A stretch of DNA of 64,000 nt from the NCBI GenBank assembly GCA_036346395.1, contig CM070615.1, positions 20,021,282 to 20,085,281 on the forward strand, given 5' to 3'. Made by a program: the position numbers and the translations under genes. Below the pieces are notes generated by a model. That model made no database searches. It was not told where the DNA came from and saw only the letters and a program-made list of their open reading frames with translations. Positions 45,060 to 57,305 of the stretch are shown in pieces. The first letter of the stretch is position 1. Each line of letters opens with the position of its first letter. This DNA comes from Hsuehochloa calcarea. Its lineage: Eukaryota > Streptophyta > Magnoliopsida > Poales > Poaceae.

Positions 45060-45568
45060 GCTTGTGGGCTGGGCCAGCTCACACTAAAATAGCCTACGAA
45101 GGCTAAAAATAGGGGCACATGTGGGGGGAAGCTAGGGTTCCCCCTCTTTGCGCGCCCCCAGGCGAATCGGCGACGGTGGCCCGATAGTGATGATGATGCT
45201 CCGGTGATGGGCGACGGTAGGCAGCACTAAGGGTGGCGCTCGGCCCGCATCGTCCTCGGGTCGGGTCAGGCTGCAGCATCGGGGGTTGGGTCGGGCGGTG
45301 GCGGCAGGTGACATCGGGACGATGTTGGGGACAGGCGGCATCAGCGCTTAGGGCGGCGCTTAGCCCGTGTCATCCTCAGGTAGAGTGGCAAAGAAGGGGT
45401 AGCAGCGTCGAGCGGCTTCGGGGATGGGCGATGTTGGGCTACGTCAGGCAACAACAGCCTCGGGCGGCGGTTGTTCGATGATTGATCGGCTACGACCTTC
45501 AACGACAGCCCAAGCTCGACGGCAGCCTTCAACTATGTAGCAGCGGAAAGTGTTAGGTTAGTTCCCTA
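45060..45568 (-). other. Element I: GC-rich leader
   Basis: This lies between the primer site and the damaged pol and contains an imperfect duplication around GGCGGCGCTCGGCCCG (about 45233 and 45350). There is no supported gene; the short open frames reflect base composition. Confidence 0.4.
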
Positions 45569-45580
45569 GCTCTGATACCA
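45569..45580 (-). other. Primer binding site of element I
   Basis: GCTCTGATACCA is the complement of TGGTATCAGAGC, directly adjoining the LTR start TGTTATGAAT at 45581. Confidence 0.75.
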
Positions 45581-45708
45581 TGTTATGAATATTGTATGTA
45601 TATTCATGAGGCATAATGACAATATATATAATGAGTACGATGGGATATTACAAAAGGAATATGTTATATATATATAAAGAAATACAAATGAATTCCTATT
45701 CTAACGGT

Positions 45709-46725
45709 TTAGTCACCTTCAAAAATGTTATCATATTCTAGGTTGTTGCATATTAGTGTTCTGAATTATTTGCATTGTGTTCGTGTGGAAATTGATAACG
45801 CTTTCTTTTTTGCTATATTTTACTTAGGTCGTCCACTACGTGCATCTCAACCAATGCTAGAAGAGGAGAGAGAGGGTGTTGGCGTCAGAGCTAGTAATTA
45901 GAGAGGACGGTGCTCGATGTAAGATTACTAGCTCTGGTGCATGTAGATGCACTAGTGCCAAGCGAATAAAAAAATTTGTGGGCCCACCTATTAGCCGATG
46001 ACCTCTGGATCCACTGTCGCACGAGTGGTCATAGTGAGTTGCTGCCCTGCTATTGTTGTTGATGTCGTTCTGGCCCTCCCGATCAGGACGGAGATGACGT
46101 GGGAGTCGAACCAACGGAAGGAGCAGTAGTGTAGGGAGCCGAGGTTGTCGTCGCCACCGACTCGCCATGGATCGATCTCGAAGTCACCGAATAGATCATG
46201 GAGGTTGCCACTCGGTGCCCGTCGCCGCTGGATCCACACCCACAGCCGCCTCTAAAAGGTCCGCCACCGTGGATCGGGTTTGACAATAGCTTCAATTTCG
46301 CGAGAAGACTACGATAGTACAAAACAAAAATTTATCGCGCAACCAACGAACCTCCACTAGTAATAGATCACGAGATTACCCCTAAACGCGCCGACTCATA
46401 GCGGAAGTAGAGTCGATGTACCTAGTTGATGCAGTCGTAGTCGTACTCACCGCGCGTCTTCTTCTTCGAGTTTTGTGATTGTCACGAGTTACGGATCGTC
46501 CTAGTGCTGATGCATCACAACTTCCTCTCTGAGTCTTGTAATCGTCATGAGTTGCGGATCGTCTTAGTGCTGATGCTTCGCAACTTCTTCTTCGAGTCTT
46601 ATGATCATCACGAGTTGCGGATCGTCCTAGTGTTGATGCTTAGCAACAACACCTCCAAGGTATTACGCGGTAGGGATACCACGAGATGGAGTGCTAGCGT
46701 CGGCAGCGTGGTATGATGAAGGTAT
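45709..46725. other. Unclassified region left of an Angela-like LTR piece
   Basis: No gene is recognised. It contains a 63-base tandem repeat (separate entry). Words such as CCACTAGTAATAGATC recall Angela/BARE-type sequence on the minus strand, so it may be older LTR or leader sequence of that family. Confidence 0.35.
46464..46655 (+). repeat. 63-base tandem repeat, three copies
   Basis: The unit contains CACGAGTTGCGGATCGTCCT and ends with GATGCTTCGCAAC. Being a multiple of three it keeps one frame open and would encode a 21-residue repeat with the core HELRIVLVLML; I see no sign that it is a real gene. Confidence 0.8.
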
Positions 46726-46993
46726 GGCTGTTAGGGTTTAGGGAGTTCTTCAAAATATCATCATCACCCTATGCTAGCATGCCTCTATATATAGGCATTC
46801 ATGATGGGTCTCGTACTTGAGACCCATTAAGAACTCGTGGCCTACAATAATTCGGATCACCATCCGAATCAAATCCTAGCCCTTTAAGTGAGCGACCCTA
46901 TAGGTTCATGTGTAATCGGTTGTGACTCAGAAACCCTTTTCCGACCACTAGTCGTTAGCAGTCCCTAGCAGCATATAACGATTCACAAACACA
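46726..46993 (-). mobile_element. Angela/RIRE1-like LTR fragment, cut by CACTA insertion
   Basis: The sequence from TGGCTGTTAGGGTTT to AAACACACA matches 59995 to about 60268 of the solo LTR, including CCCTATAGGTTCATGT and AATCGGTTGTGACTCAG. It ends exactly at the CACTA terminus at 46994. The matching remainder is not found on the right within the window. Confidence 0.7.
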
Positions 46994-47395
46994 CACTACT
47001 ACAGAAAAGTATATCACAGACGATTTTTGAACCATTTGAATTTTTATGTATGGTTATCACAAACGGTTTTTGAACCGTCTATGATAAGGCTCAACACAGA
47101 CGGTTTTGAGTTGAAACCGTCTGTGAAGGGACACTATCATAGACGGTTTCAACCAAGAACCGTCTATGATATGTAGTGTATCATAGACGGTTCTATTTAC
47201 AAACCGTCTGTGATATGTCGGATATCACAGACGGTTTATAGATAGAACCGTCTGTGATATGTAAGATGTCATAGACGGTTTGTAAATATAACCATCTGTG
47301 ATATACGCGTATCACAGACGGTTGTTGGTTGAAACCGTTTGTGATAGTGCCCCTTCATAGACAGTTCCAACGAAAAACCATCTGTGATAGTTCAT
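46994..47395. repeat. CACTA left TIR and subterminal repeats
   Basis: Fourteen or so alternating TCACAGACGGTT and AACCGTCTGTGA copies, several mutated (CATAGACGG), are arranged as adjoining inverted pairs. In the family these are transposase binding sites. Confidence 0.85.
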
Positions 47396-47641
47396 TTATA
47401 CCTAATTATTTAATTTTATTCTCGGCTATCCTCAGAAATTACTAGCCATGCCCTCTAAAAACTAGCAAGTTAGCAGAAATCAGATACATCGCACAGATGA
47501 ATCAATTGTTGACATAACTCAAAGTGATCATTTAAAACTCAAAATCAATTACAAAAGATTATGTTCAAGTATATATTGTCGCTAGATATACAATTGAATT
47601 ACAACTACTCAAAATTATCAATTACAATTGAACCAACATTT

Positions 47642-48547
47642 TTAAGGTCGTTCAGTGGTGTCGACAGAGTGAAACTCTTCGTTGGCGTTAACGATATCCA
47701 TCTTGATGAAGGCACAGAGCATCCCTCGAACCTCCGATACCTCTTTCATAGCGAGTACATTTAAATCTATGGTCATGTCCTGTCGCTAGCATGAGTAAAG
47801 TAGTAAGTATATATATTTTTGAATTTATATTTAGGAAATAATTATTGCGAGATTGATAAGCCTTGGGATCCTTCATCTTAGCACTAACCAATTGCCGCAT
47901 ATGATGGCAAACGTAGAATGCACATAGGTGATCTTGTTTTTGCTGGCGGCACTGTAAAAATAGAATTACATATGTAGGTATAGTCAGTTCGAGACACATT
48001 ATTACGAAGTATGATATAGCATTATTGTGTTGTAAGCGTACCATAAATCGCGTCATGTGTTGTAGTGTGGCGCTAGATCCTTTGTATAGCCCTCCCTGTG
48101 TAATATAGTTAATGAACGACCTGCATCATTCTAAAAAGTTTTCCTCGACCATTGTAAAAGAAGGAAGACTACAATAGAGTTATGTATGGAGGAAATAAGC
48201 ATACCTATCAAGTATTTCTTTCAGAACGGTGAAGTCGTGGTTTTTGTTTAGTAGGGAATCAAGGTATATTACCTTATTCCTCTTTGGTATAAGAACTAAT
48301 AAGATCCAGTAGAACCTACTCATGTATGTCGCTATAGTCATAAACCAAAGTTCGTACTGCGTATAAAGTACAAATAAAATTTGTATAGCAAGTAGTGAAG
48401 CACTTACTTCTGGTTGTACGACACTATTATGTAGTCCTTGTCATCCTGAGCAAGCAACCCCGTTGTTATGTATTTGACAACGTAGGATGCGTCTTCATTG
48501 ATGGTTTGCTCAGAGATGACATGTGGGTCAAGGAAACCCACCAGTTC
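47642..48547 (-). pseudogene. CACTA-encoded ULP1-like protease protein, C-terminal part
   Basis: Read on the minus strand from 48547: ELVGFLDPHVISEQT, then a tract ending DYIIVSYNQ, an intron, MSRFYWILLVLIPKRNKVIYLDSLLNK, NHDFTVLKEIL, then CRQQKQDHLCAFYVCHHMRQLV, and a last exon ending EEFHSVDTTERP with stop at 47642. This is the C48 (ULP1-type) cysteine protease domain carried by many plant CACTA second proteins. The D of YLDS, the Q of CRQQ and the candidate nucleophile C of DHLC are present. The catalytic His, normally in HWILL, is Tyr here. Introns seem to separate the blocks. The upstream part is displaced to 59038 by element E. Confidence 0.78.
48543..48547 (+). repeat. Target site duplication of element E, left (imperfect)
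   Basis: AGTTC precedes the LTR; GGTTC follows the right LTR at 59038-59042, one mismatch. The ULP1 gene reads continuously across when E and one copy are removed. Confidence 0.65.
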
Positions 48548-50316
48548 TGTGGATATTATGGGGATATACTCCAGATCTTAGGATGATGTGACAATTGGCA
48601 ATGGCGTTTACGATTTGTCGTTTCACGTGTTTTCGATAAAGTTTGAATCGAGGCGGCAAGAATCTTAAGTCGGACCGGTCGTAGCATGGCGGTCAGACCG
48701 GTACCAAATCGGTCGGACCGGCCATAGGCGGCGGTCGGACCGGTGAAGTTAAAAAATGTTATTTTGAGCTGGGCCAAAAATAGAGGGTGTAGGCAAGAAA
48801 GGGGATTCTATTGCACTTGGTCCCATAATTTTTGGAGTCTCCAGTCAAAAGTTCTATCGGATTAAAAATTTCAGTAAGTTTCGGTTTTGGATCTTGAAAA
48901 TCGGCTAAATCATTCTTGGTCCGACCGCCCATGTGTGGCGGTCAGACCGGCCAGTAGGGCGGTCGACCCCGCCCAGAAGGCGGTCGACCGGTTTTCACTT
49001 TGTTCATCACCCGGTGTGGTGGCGATATTCGGTTGTTAGGTCAAAGTCATGAGTTTCAGGGCATATATGGTGCATGATGCATGTTTTGACTAACATGGGT
49101 CAAGTTGTGAAGAACTTATTCCCAAATTCGGTTTACTTGTCTATTGTTGTGCAGGTTGCTTGGTGGTCAACGACGGCCAACGGCGAGGATGATCGGGACT
49201 AGGCTTGGAGAGCTGAGGTCCAGAACGATCGACGATGCCGGGTGAGGTCAATGTACTCAAGCGTGGTGCAAGATGGACAAGCAAGATCTATTAGCAAATC
49301 CGAGGCGCAAGATGGCGCTAGGTGTAGCTAGTTAGGTCAAGAGGAGATAGAGACGGCGCTTTAAAATGCGTGTGTATGTGTCCCATTTGTTTTGGGCCAT
49401 AACGGGAGCCCAATAGGATCAAACATCTAGAAGTTCTAAGCCCCCACTATAAATAGGAGAGGGAGGTGGCTCCACCTCCTCTTCGTCTCTTTTGCAATTC
49501 TTGTAAACCCTAATTTTCTTAGGGAGAGCTTTTGTGGAGGCTAGGGTTCTTGATGTTTGATGTGATTTTTATGCTCTTGGATTGAGCATTGTCCTCCATT
49601 GATGGAGTGGCTGTAAGCCCTGATCATATCAATCAATCAAAGGAAAGTTTGATAAATGTTTTGTCTCATTGTGTTTTTATCTCTATTTGATGATTTTGGA
49701 TCTTTCTTTGATCTAAGAGTTTTTGATTGAATTCTTCATGTGATCTAGCTTGCTGTGACATGTGGGAACCTATCTAGGATCATTTTGATCGTCAATCACC
49801 CACGAGCAAGATCTTGGATCAAGTTTTCGTTTTGACCCGGTTTTGAACCCTTCTTTGATCAAATGAAAAATGATCTTTATTCTTTCAAGAATTATCATAA
49901 ATTTCGATTGGAATAGGTTCCTGATATCATATAGAAGGTGTGTTCCAAGTTTCATCAAGTTTGCATTAGTAGATCAAAAGTTGCATCTATTTTCATCTTC
50001 GTCATCGGCCGTTCTTACGTTTCGGAGGTGGCGGTCGATCACCCGTAGCCACCGGGCCGATCAAACTGAAATCGGTCCGATCGCCCTTGGCCACGGTCCA
50101 CCAAAGAATAAGACCGATAGTTGTTATGTTGTGTTTTGATCGTTTGTAGTCTTGCTTAGCGGTGTTTATTGGATTCAATATTAGTCTTCCACTGTACTGA
50201 TATACTGATCTTCATAGCTTCCATATCTACTGGAGTAAAATATCATTGGATCCATTATTTGTAAAAAAGTGAGCGTGCTCCTATTCACCCCCTCTAGTCG
50301 CCTTTTCGGTCTAACA
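48548..50316 (+). mobile_element. Element E: 5' LTR, type I
   Basis: It runs from TGTGGATATTATG to CGGTCTAACA, with TATAAATA at 49448-49455. Palindrome clusters lie at about 48670-48745, 48918-48992 and 50028-50095, the last much eroded. The primer site lies two bases beyond. Confidence 0.88.
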
Positions 50317-50318
50317 AG

Positions 50319-50330
50319 TGGTATCAGAGC
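50319..50330 (+). other. Primer binding site of element E
   Basis: TGGTATCAGAGC, complementary to initiator methionine tRNA. Confidence 0.85.
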
Positions 50331-50374
50331 CCGATTAGTTCAATCTTGATCTTAACCGGTCACTGAACTTGGAG

Positions 50375-52249
50375 ATGGATAGACACTCCACAAAGCCACA
50401 TATCTTCGATTGACACGACTATGCCTATTTGAAGAATCGCATGCGAGTCTTCCTTGAGAGCGAAGGACACGCTATATGGGAGGTTATTCGAGTCCCGCTC
50501 ATTTTGCCCGAAGTTGCTACGCCGGCTTCAGAAGCTCTTTTGGCTAACAACAATAAGGCTAAGAACCTCTTGTATGGTGGGCTTGGGAGACAGGAGTATG
50601 ATCGGATTTGCAATCTTGAGACTACGCATGAGATTTGGAACACTCTCGAAACTTACCATGAGGGTTCATCCCAAGTCAAGAAAGTACGCCAGACAGTCTA
50701 TAAGCGTGAATACAACAAATTCGAGATGCGTCCTGGAGAGAGCATCGATGACATTTTCAGTCGCTTTAATAAAGTGATAAATCAGATGAAAGCTGTTGGT
50801 ATTGAATATTCTCAATCTGAAAATACCACCCATCTCTTGGCTGCAATCAACACTAAGGAGTGGGAGATAAAGGCTACAACCATTGAGGAGAATGTCAATC
50901 TTTCTGATCTGACTCTGGAGCTGCTCTATAGCAAGCTTAAGACTCATGAGATCAAGAGGATTGATCCTCCCAAGAAGAAAAATATGGCTTTGGTAGCAGA
51001 CCCGCTCAAGAGAGCATCTGATGGGTCTTTTGAGTCTTCTTCTGGATTTTCGCTTGCAGGTTTATCTACAATCCATGAAGAGGAGTTTGAGAGTCTCCCT
51101 GAGGCTGAGTTGGCTCTTATAGTCAAAAAGGTCACACGGGCCTACAACAATATGAGAAATAGAAAGAGAGGAGGTTCCGTGACTTGCTATGAGTGTGGTG
51201 AGCTCAATCATATCTGGGCAAATTGCTCCAAGCTGAAAGGTACGAGCAACCATAAGTAGGGAAAGCCAGCTTGGAAGAAGCCTTAATGGAACAACTCAAG
51301 GTTTGATATTGCTAAGTGTGAAGGCCGCTCACCGGGTGCTTGCCGCTTTTGAGGATCAATCATTAAACTATGTGGACTCCGGGAGCGAGGAGGACAAGGA
51401 GGAGGACATCCCTCAAAGCAAGAAGAAAGGGAAGGGTAAGGACTTCACTGGTTTGTGCTTCATGGCCTACTCCATTGACAACGACAACGATGAGGTACCT
51501 CCTTCCTATGATGTTCTTTCTGATAGATGTGAATCTATGCCAAGCTTAAGAACAGTATTGAGTCTTCTACATGTGCTTCATGTCCAGCTCTTAAACTTGA
51601 AACTGCTTTATATAAGGAGAAATATGCTAGAGCCATTAAAGGTAAAATCTGTGAATCATGTGTCAATTTTGAAAAAGAAAATGCTTATCTTAAGGATACC
51701 TTAGAAAAATTCTCGAAAGGTAAGAAACAATTAAACATGATTCTGGACAAGTCTAAAACTCCTTATAAGAAGTAAGGATTAGGATACAATAATGTTCAAA
51801 ATAATTCTAACTCAAAAGTTACTCAAGTCTTGGAAAATGAGTTAATTGAATTCAAAACACAACCTGCAAAAACTATCTTTAAATCTGCAGGTCTTGCCAA
51901 ACCATCTGTTAAGTCTAAGGGTGCTTCTCCCAGTGGTATTAAGTATCATTGCACCCATTGCAAAAAGAATGGGCATTTGGTTGAGTTCTGTTGGTGTAGG
52001 TTGAAAAATGATAAGAAATTTTTTACTAGAATTTCAACTAATCAATCTAGAGCTTCTATGAGACATGGTAACATAGAAAAGAATAAACCTGGTTTAGGAT
52101 TTGTTTCACATGCTCATCATCATGCTCCTAGACAGGATAATTCTCATGTCAATTTAATCATTGCTTATAACAGAACTTCAAATAAAATCAAGGATAGCAC
52201 TTCTGCTTTGCATACTACTTGCAGACGTGCGTCTCAGTACTGGGTTCAG
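50375..52249 (+). pseudogene. Element E: gag, broken
   Basis: Starts at ATG 50375 (MDRHSTKPHIFD) and hits TGA after 12 codons at 50411. The frame continues through SEGHAIWEVI, EIWNTLETYHEGSSQVKKV and the knuckle CYECGELNHIWANC to a stop at 51259. Later pieces carry the acidic region, two CxxC pairs 26 residues apart (CASC and CESC), an LKDTLEKF coiled-coil stretch, a second knuckle CTHCKKNGHLVEFC and the SQYW end. Compared with Gag of B it has lost four of six CxxC pairs. At the gag-pol join only GTTCAG (52244-52249) remains where D has 67 bases, which puts gag and pol in one frame. Confidence 0.82.
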
Positions 52250-52645
52250 GACTACCGCGGAAAGAGGAAGGACACGTAGTTCGTCGACTCCAGCTGTTCA
52301 CGCCACATGACCGGAGACTCAAAATGGTTCACCTCTTTCACGCGGTCAACAGGTGATGATTTCATCACCTTTGCAGATGATAAACAAGGGCGGATTGAAG
52401 GAACGGTATCGATCAGGGTGAACGACGGTTTCATCCTCAAGGACGTCGCCCATGTGGACAAGCTAAGGTTTAATTTGCTTTCTGTGTCTCAACTTCTTGA
52501 TGATGGCTATGAGACTATATTTAAGAAAAATGCTTGTCGGGTGCTTGATTCAACTAGTGAGCTTGTTTTTAGAATTACTAGAGTTGGTAGGATTTTGGGT
52601 GACTTTTATGAATCTCTTGCTAGTTCTCTCAAATGCTTGATTTAA
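52250..52645 (+). pseudogene. Element E: protease region, broken
   Basis: Begins DYRGKRKDT, then TAG at 52277-52279 where D has W, then FVDSSCSRHMTGD. The active-site triplet is DSS instead of DSG, so the protease would be inactive even without the stop. It continues to SVSQLLDDGYETIF and ends at TAA 52643-52645. Confidence 0.82.
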
Positions 52646-52659
52646 TCTTCTTCTTCTGA

Positions 52660-53594
52660 GTTCTGACTTTGGCACCATCGTTTGGGGCACATTGGTTTTG
52701 ATCATCTGACGCGAGTTAGCAACCTTGAGCTTATGAGAGGTTTGCCCAAACTCAAAGCCATCAAAGATGTTGTATGTGCGCCCTGTAGGCATGGCAAACA
52801 AGTTGCCACCTCACACCTTTCAGTGACTATGGTCATGACTGACGGACCGAGACAATTGCTTCATATGGATACTGTTGTTCCTGCTAGAGTTCGGTTTGTT
52901 GGTGAAAAATGGTACAATCTTGTCATAGTCGATGATTTTTCTAGATACACTTGGGTGTTCTTTCTTACTTCGAAGGATGAAGCTTTCGAGTTTTATCATG
53001 ATCTGGTTCTTCGTTTGGCTTCTGAACTTCCGGGTGCCTTGAGAGCGATTCGCAGTGACAATGGCACGGAGTTCAAGAATGCCTCATTTGCTTCTTTTTA
53101 TGCTGAGCGTGGTATTGAGCATCAGTTCTCTTCTCCACACGTCCCTCAATAAAATAGCGTTGTGGAAAGGAAGAACAGGAACCTAGTCGAGATGGTTAGG
53201 ACGATGCTAGATGAGTATAGCACACCGAGGAGATTTTGGGCCGAAGCTGTTGCTACTGCTTGCCATATGGCTAATCGTGTCTTTGTGAGACCTTCTTTGG
53301 GCAAGACTGCTTATGAGCTTCGATTTGGTGGAAAACCCTCTATCTCGCACTTTCGAGTTTTTGGATCCAAGTGTTTTATTCTCAAGACAGGTAACCTAGA
53401 TAAATTTGAGTCTAGAACTTTTGATGGTTTATTTCTGGGTTATCCTGCACATTCGAGGGGTTTTCGGGTTTTTAATGCTGAAACTAACCTTGTTCAGGAG
53501 CCATGCAATGTCACTTTTGATGAGACTAGCCCTGGAGCTAGATCAGATATTTTAGGTGATACACAGGTGACAGAGATCATATTCATAGAGGAAG
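52660..53594 (+). pseudogene. Element E: integrase, broken
   Basis: Contains HRLGHIGFDHL-like HH and CAPCRHGK (HHCC finger), LLHMDTVVPARV (D1), YNLVIVDDFSRYTW, RAIRSDNGTEFKNA (D2) and, after TAA at 53150-53152 in place of a codon in the conserved PQxN block, VVERKNRNLVEM (E). ELRFGGKPSISHFRVFG and FDGLFLGYPAHSRGF close the domain. Only single stops and small shifts separate the parts. Confidence 0.84.
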
Positions 53595-53719
53595 ATGATG
53601 AAGGATTTGATGTTCTTCCACCTGCTACTGCTGACTCTTCTATTCCAAAGACAAGAACTCTTTGTGACTACTTGGCCTTGGATCGGGCTCCCATCGCATC
53701 TTCACCATCGCGAGACTGC

Positions 53720-54640
53720 GGAGGTTGAAGAGATGCTTTCTTCTCCGGGTGCACCACTTCACATTCAAAGGAAGCACCCTCCGGATCAGATAATTGGTAA
53801 TCTACATGAGCGAGTCACTCGCTCCAGGTATCATGATCCAAATCTCTATTCTCACTCTGCATTTGTTGCTTCTTTTGAACCCCGCGATATATCACATGCT
53901 TTATCAGATTCTAGCTGGGTTAATACCACGCATGAGGAGTTAGAGAATTTTGAGAGAAATAAAGTTTGGAACCTAGTAGAACCTCCTAGTGGCCATAATG
54001 ATGTAGGAACCCATTGGGTTTTCAAAAATAAACTAAATGAGGATGGTTCTGTAATTAGAAACAAGGCTAGGTTGGTAGCTCAGGGCTTTAGCCAAGTTGA
54101 GGGGTTGAATTTTGATGAGACTTTTGCTCATGTTGCTAGACTAGAAGCCATTCACATTCTGCTTGCATTTGCTGCATCTAAGGGTTTTAGATTATATCAG
54201 ATGGATGTTAAAAGTGTTTTTTTAAATGGTTTCATTGAGGAGGAAGTTTATGTTAGGCAACCCCCGGGCTTTGAGAATCCCAAGTACCCAAATCATGTGT
54301 TCAAGCTATCCAAAGCCTTGTATGGTCTTAAGCAAGCCCCTAGAGCCTGGTATGATAGACTTAGGATCTTCCTGCTTAAGAATGACTTTGAGATGGGTAA
54401 GGTAGACAAGACTTTGTTCATTTTTAGGCGTGGTAATGACTTCCTACTTGCTCAAATTTACGTTGATGATATTATCTTTGGTGGTTCTTCTAATGCTCTT
54501 GTTTCCAGCTTTTCTGAGACTATGTCCAGGGAATTTGAGATGAGTATGATGTGAGAGCTCAATTACTTTTTGGGGCTTCAAATCAAGCAATGTAAGGAAG
54601 ATATCTTTATACATCAGATGAAGTACACTAATGACTTGCT
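53720..54640 (+). pseudogene. Element E: reverse transcriptase, broken
   Basis: Copies element cDNA from RNA. Blocks in order: DQIIGNLHERVTRSRYHDP, WVNTTHEELENFERNKVWNL, ARLVAQGFSQVEG, YQMDVKSVFLNG, PPGFENP, LYGLKQAPRAWYDRL and the catalytic YVDDIIFGG at 54459-54476. A TGA at 54552-54554 interrupts just before ELNYFLGLQIKQ. The linker before it shows a shift and a short deletion around 53650-53730 compared with D. Confidence 0.85.
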
Positions 54641-55388
54641 CAAACGTTTCGACATGGGTGACTGCAAGCCAATCTCCACTCCCATGGCTACTTCGACTGT
54701 TTTAGATCCAGATGAGGAAGGAGAAGCCGTGGATCAACGCGAGTACAGTAGCATGATCGGTTCCCTTCTGGACTTGACGGCCTCGAGACCGGACATCCAC
54801 TTCACGGTCTGCCTTTGTGCGAGGTTTCAGGCGTCTCCGAGGACTTCCCATCGCCAAGCCGTTAAGCGCATATTCAGGTATTTACACTCTACCCTTCTGT
54901 ATGGCATTTGGTATTCCTGTTCGTCATCATTGTCCATTCGGCGGTTTTCTGATTCTGATTTTGCGGGCTGTCGGCTTGATAAGAAGAGTACCTCAGGCAC
55001 TTGTCACTTCCTAGGCACTTCTCTTGTATCTTGGTCTTCTAGGAAGCAGTCTTTTGTTGCACAATCCACTGCTGAAGCTGAATATGTAGCTGATGCTAAT
55101 TGCTATAGTTAGATTTTGTAGATGGTAACCACTCTTCAGGATTATGGGTTAAATTTTACTAGTGTTCCTCTTTTATGTGATAACACTTCTACCATTAATA
55201 TTGCTAAGATCCCTGTGCAACACTCTAGGACCAAGTACATAGATATTCGCTATCACTTCCTTATGGACTATGTCGAGAAAGGTGATATTGTGCTACACTT
55301 TTTAGAGTCCGAGGCTCAACTGGCTGATATTCTAACCAAGCCTTTAGACCCAACTAGGTTTGCCACTTTGAGAAGCGAGTTGGGGTAA
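54641..55388 (+). pseudogene. Element E: RNase H, broken
   Basis: Shows KRFDMGDCKPISTPMATS, YSSMIGSLLDLTASRPDIHF, SDSDFAGCRLDKKSTSGTC, QSFVAQSTAEAEYVADANC and, after TAG at 55110-55112, VTTLQDYGLNFTSVPLLCDN, TKYIDIRYHF and ADILTKPLDPTRF. The AEAEY and CDN acidic residues are kept. One stop is the main lesion. Confidence 0.84.
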
Positions 55389-56615
55389 TTTATCCCTATG
55401 GGTTGGTTTGAGGGGGAGTTCGATCTTTTCTGATCTTACCTTGTTCTTTTGATCTTTTCTTGTTCTTTTTCTGAACTTATTGATCTTTTTGAACTTTTTA
55501 GGTTTTTAGGCTTTTTATTGCATCTCATTGTATCATATTGCATTCATATGAAAAATACAACAAGTGGCATGAAAAATCCAAAAAGATGTATTGTAATATA
55601 AGTTTTTCTACTTATCTTTTAAAATTGATGAAGCTTTGCCTATTACCCTTTGGAGCTTTAGTATTTCAATTCTTGCTCAATGCCATGTCTAGTTCTTTGA
55701 CTTGCTAGAATTATCATGTTTTCATATATATAGATAAGTCTTTGCTGTATGAGCTAGAACTCTAAAATAACTCGAACTAAAAACTGCAATTTATGGATGT
55801 TTTAGGGAGTTGCGCAATTAGTGCTCCTTTTGTGACATTGGCCCTGTCAGAATTGCTTTGTTTGCTTTTTAATCTAAAATTGACCATTACTTGAGCTTGT
55901 AGTGTTCTTGAGATTCTAAAACTGCTCTTGTAAAATATGAAAAATCAAAAGATTATCTTATGCTTAAATTGTGCCAAACTATTCTTACGAGACTGCTTGT
56001 CAAATGATATGAACTTGGAGATTGTTTGATGATCCAGACGATCTCATGGGGACTGCTTGTCAGAAATGACATGAACCTCAAGATTTGTCGCCTACAGTAG
56101 AAGCTTAGGAAGAGTTTGTGGATGGCTCCTAGTCCAGGATTTCCTTCACTAAGATACGCCTTTAATCAACTTCTGGTCGAAGGTTTGGATGAGTTTGTGG
56201 ATGGCTCCTAGTCCAGGATCTTGTCACTAAGTTAGATCATTAGTCAACTTCAATATTCAGTGCAAATGAGAAAAATGTTGAAAATGGGCATTTGAGAGAT
56301 TTGAGCAAAATGATTCAATACAGGACCTGATTGATTCTTAATGTAGTCTTTGTTAGATTTTTTTATCTCACTTTGATATTTTGACATGGCCAGTTTCACT
56401 TTAGGATCCCTGTTGATGAACTTGCTGAATTTGAAAATTTGCTTAAATTGATCAAATCTACTGCTTTACTTTTAAGCCTTCGTGCTTAGCTTTGATATAT
56501 ATGTCTTATCATGATCTTGCTAGCGCTGTTAGGCTTGATATGTCGTTTGTGCAATATTAGAAATGATGGCTTGTTCTTTTGGGTAATCTCCAAAGTATCT
56601 TGTAATCATAAATTG

Positions 56616-56679
<64 letters not shown>

Positions 56680-57305
56680 AATGAAGCTACTCCATTGCAT
56701 TTCATGCATACTCCTTCTTATGCTTCTTTTGTTTCTTTCTTCATTCTGCATTTGTTATCTCTGGATGAGAGGAAGGCGTGATTCCTTGATGACTCAATTG
56801 TCAAAGGGGGAGAAGATGTGTTAAAATGTGTTAATGCTGTACATAGGGGGAGAGAAGATTTTTGGAGATGGATATTTCAATGTTGGGAGAAGATATATAA
56901 AAATGATAAAAAGGGGAGAAATTAAAAATTTGAAAGTTTCTGAAATTTGAGGATCATAGTGAGGGGGAGTTTTTGAATTGTATTCTTATTGTCACATTGA
57001 TTTTTCTGAACTTGAATTGCATTTATTAATCCTCACAATGATCATAGGTCAATTTAACAATTGTTCTTTCATATGGACCTTAAATGTGATTTTCGACTCT
57101 TTTCTGGAAATTAAAGTTTTTATGCTTTCTTTTGCCTTATCTCACATGCCTATGCTATTCTGATGCCAGCTTGGTCTTCTCCATTGCTTTCTCTTGCTTA
57201 TGAACCAAGTTGTGCCTTTGTTCGAAAACGAAAGTATTTTACTTTTCAAACCTCCAAGTTATATTTTCTGGATTATTGCCAATGTGTTCATCAAGGGGGG
57301 GGGAT
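55389..57305 (+). other. Element E: 3' UTR
   Basis: Long non-coding region with no supported gene. It contains a duplicated stretch with GGATGGCTCCTAGTCCAGGAT-type words (about 56123 and 56203), an AT microsatellite and repeated AAGGGGGAGA blocks (56807, 56847 and 57293). The last of these, AAGGGGGGGGGAT at 57293-57305, is the polypurine tract beside the LTR. Confidence 0.72.
56617..56676. repeat. AT microsatellite
   Basis: About thirty TA units inside the 3' UTR of E; element D has no such expansion at the matching place. Confidence 0.92.

Larger units (their letters stand above)
41560..45708 (-). mobile_element. Element I: antisense short-LTR copia, decayed
   Basis: The order on the minus strand is: LTR (45581-45708), primer site (45569-45580), GC-rich leader, protease and integrase remnants, reverse transcriptase, RNase H, and a 3' LTR (about 41570-41727) ending before TCCCCTTAAACTC, the complement of a purine tract. 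Very short LTRs and motifs such as YFLGIEI and HMTTVRTL suggest an Ale/Retrofit-type copia, which is tentative. Gag is not recognisable. Stops and frameshifts occur throughout. Confidence 0.72.
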
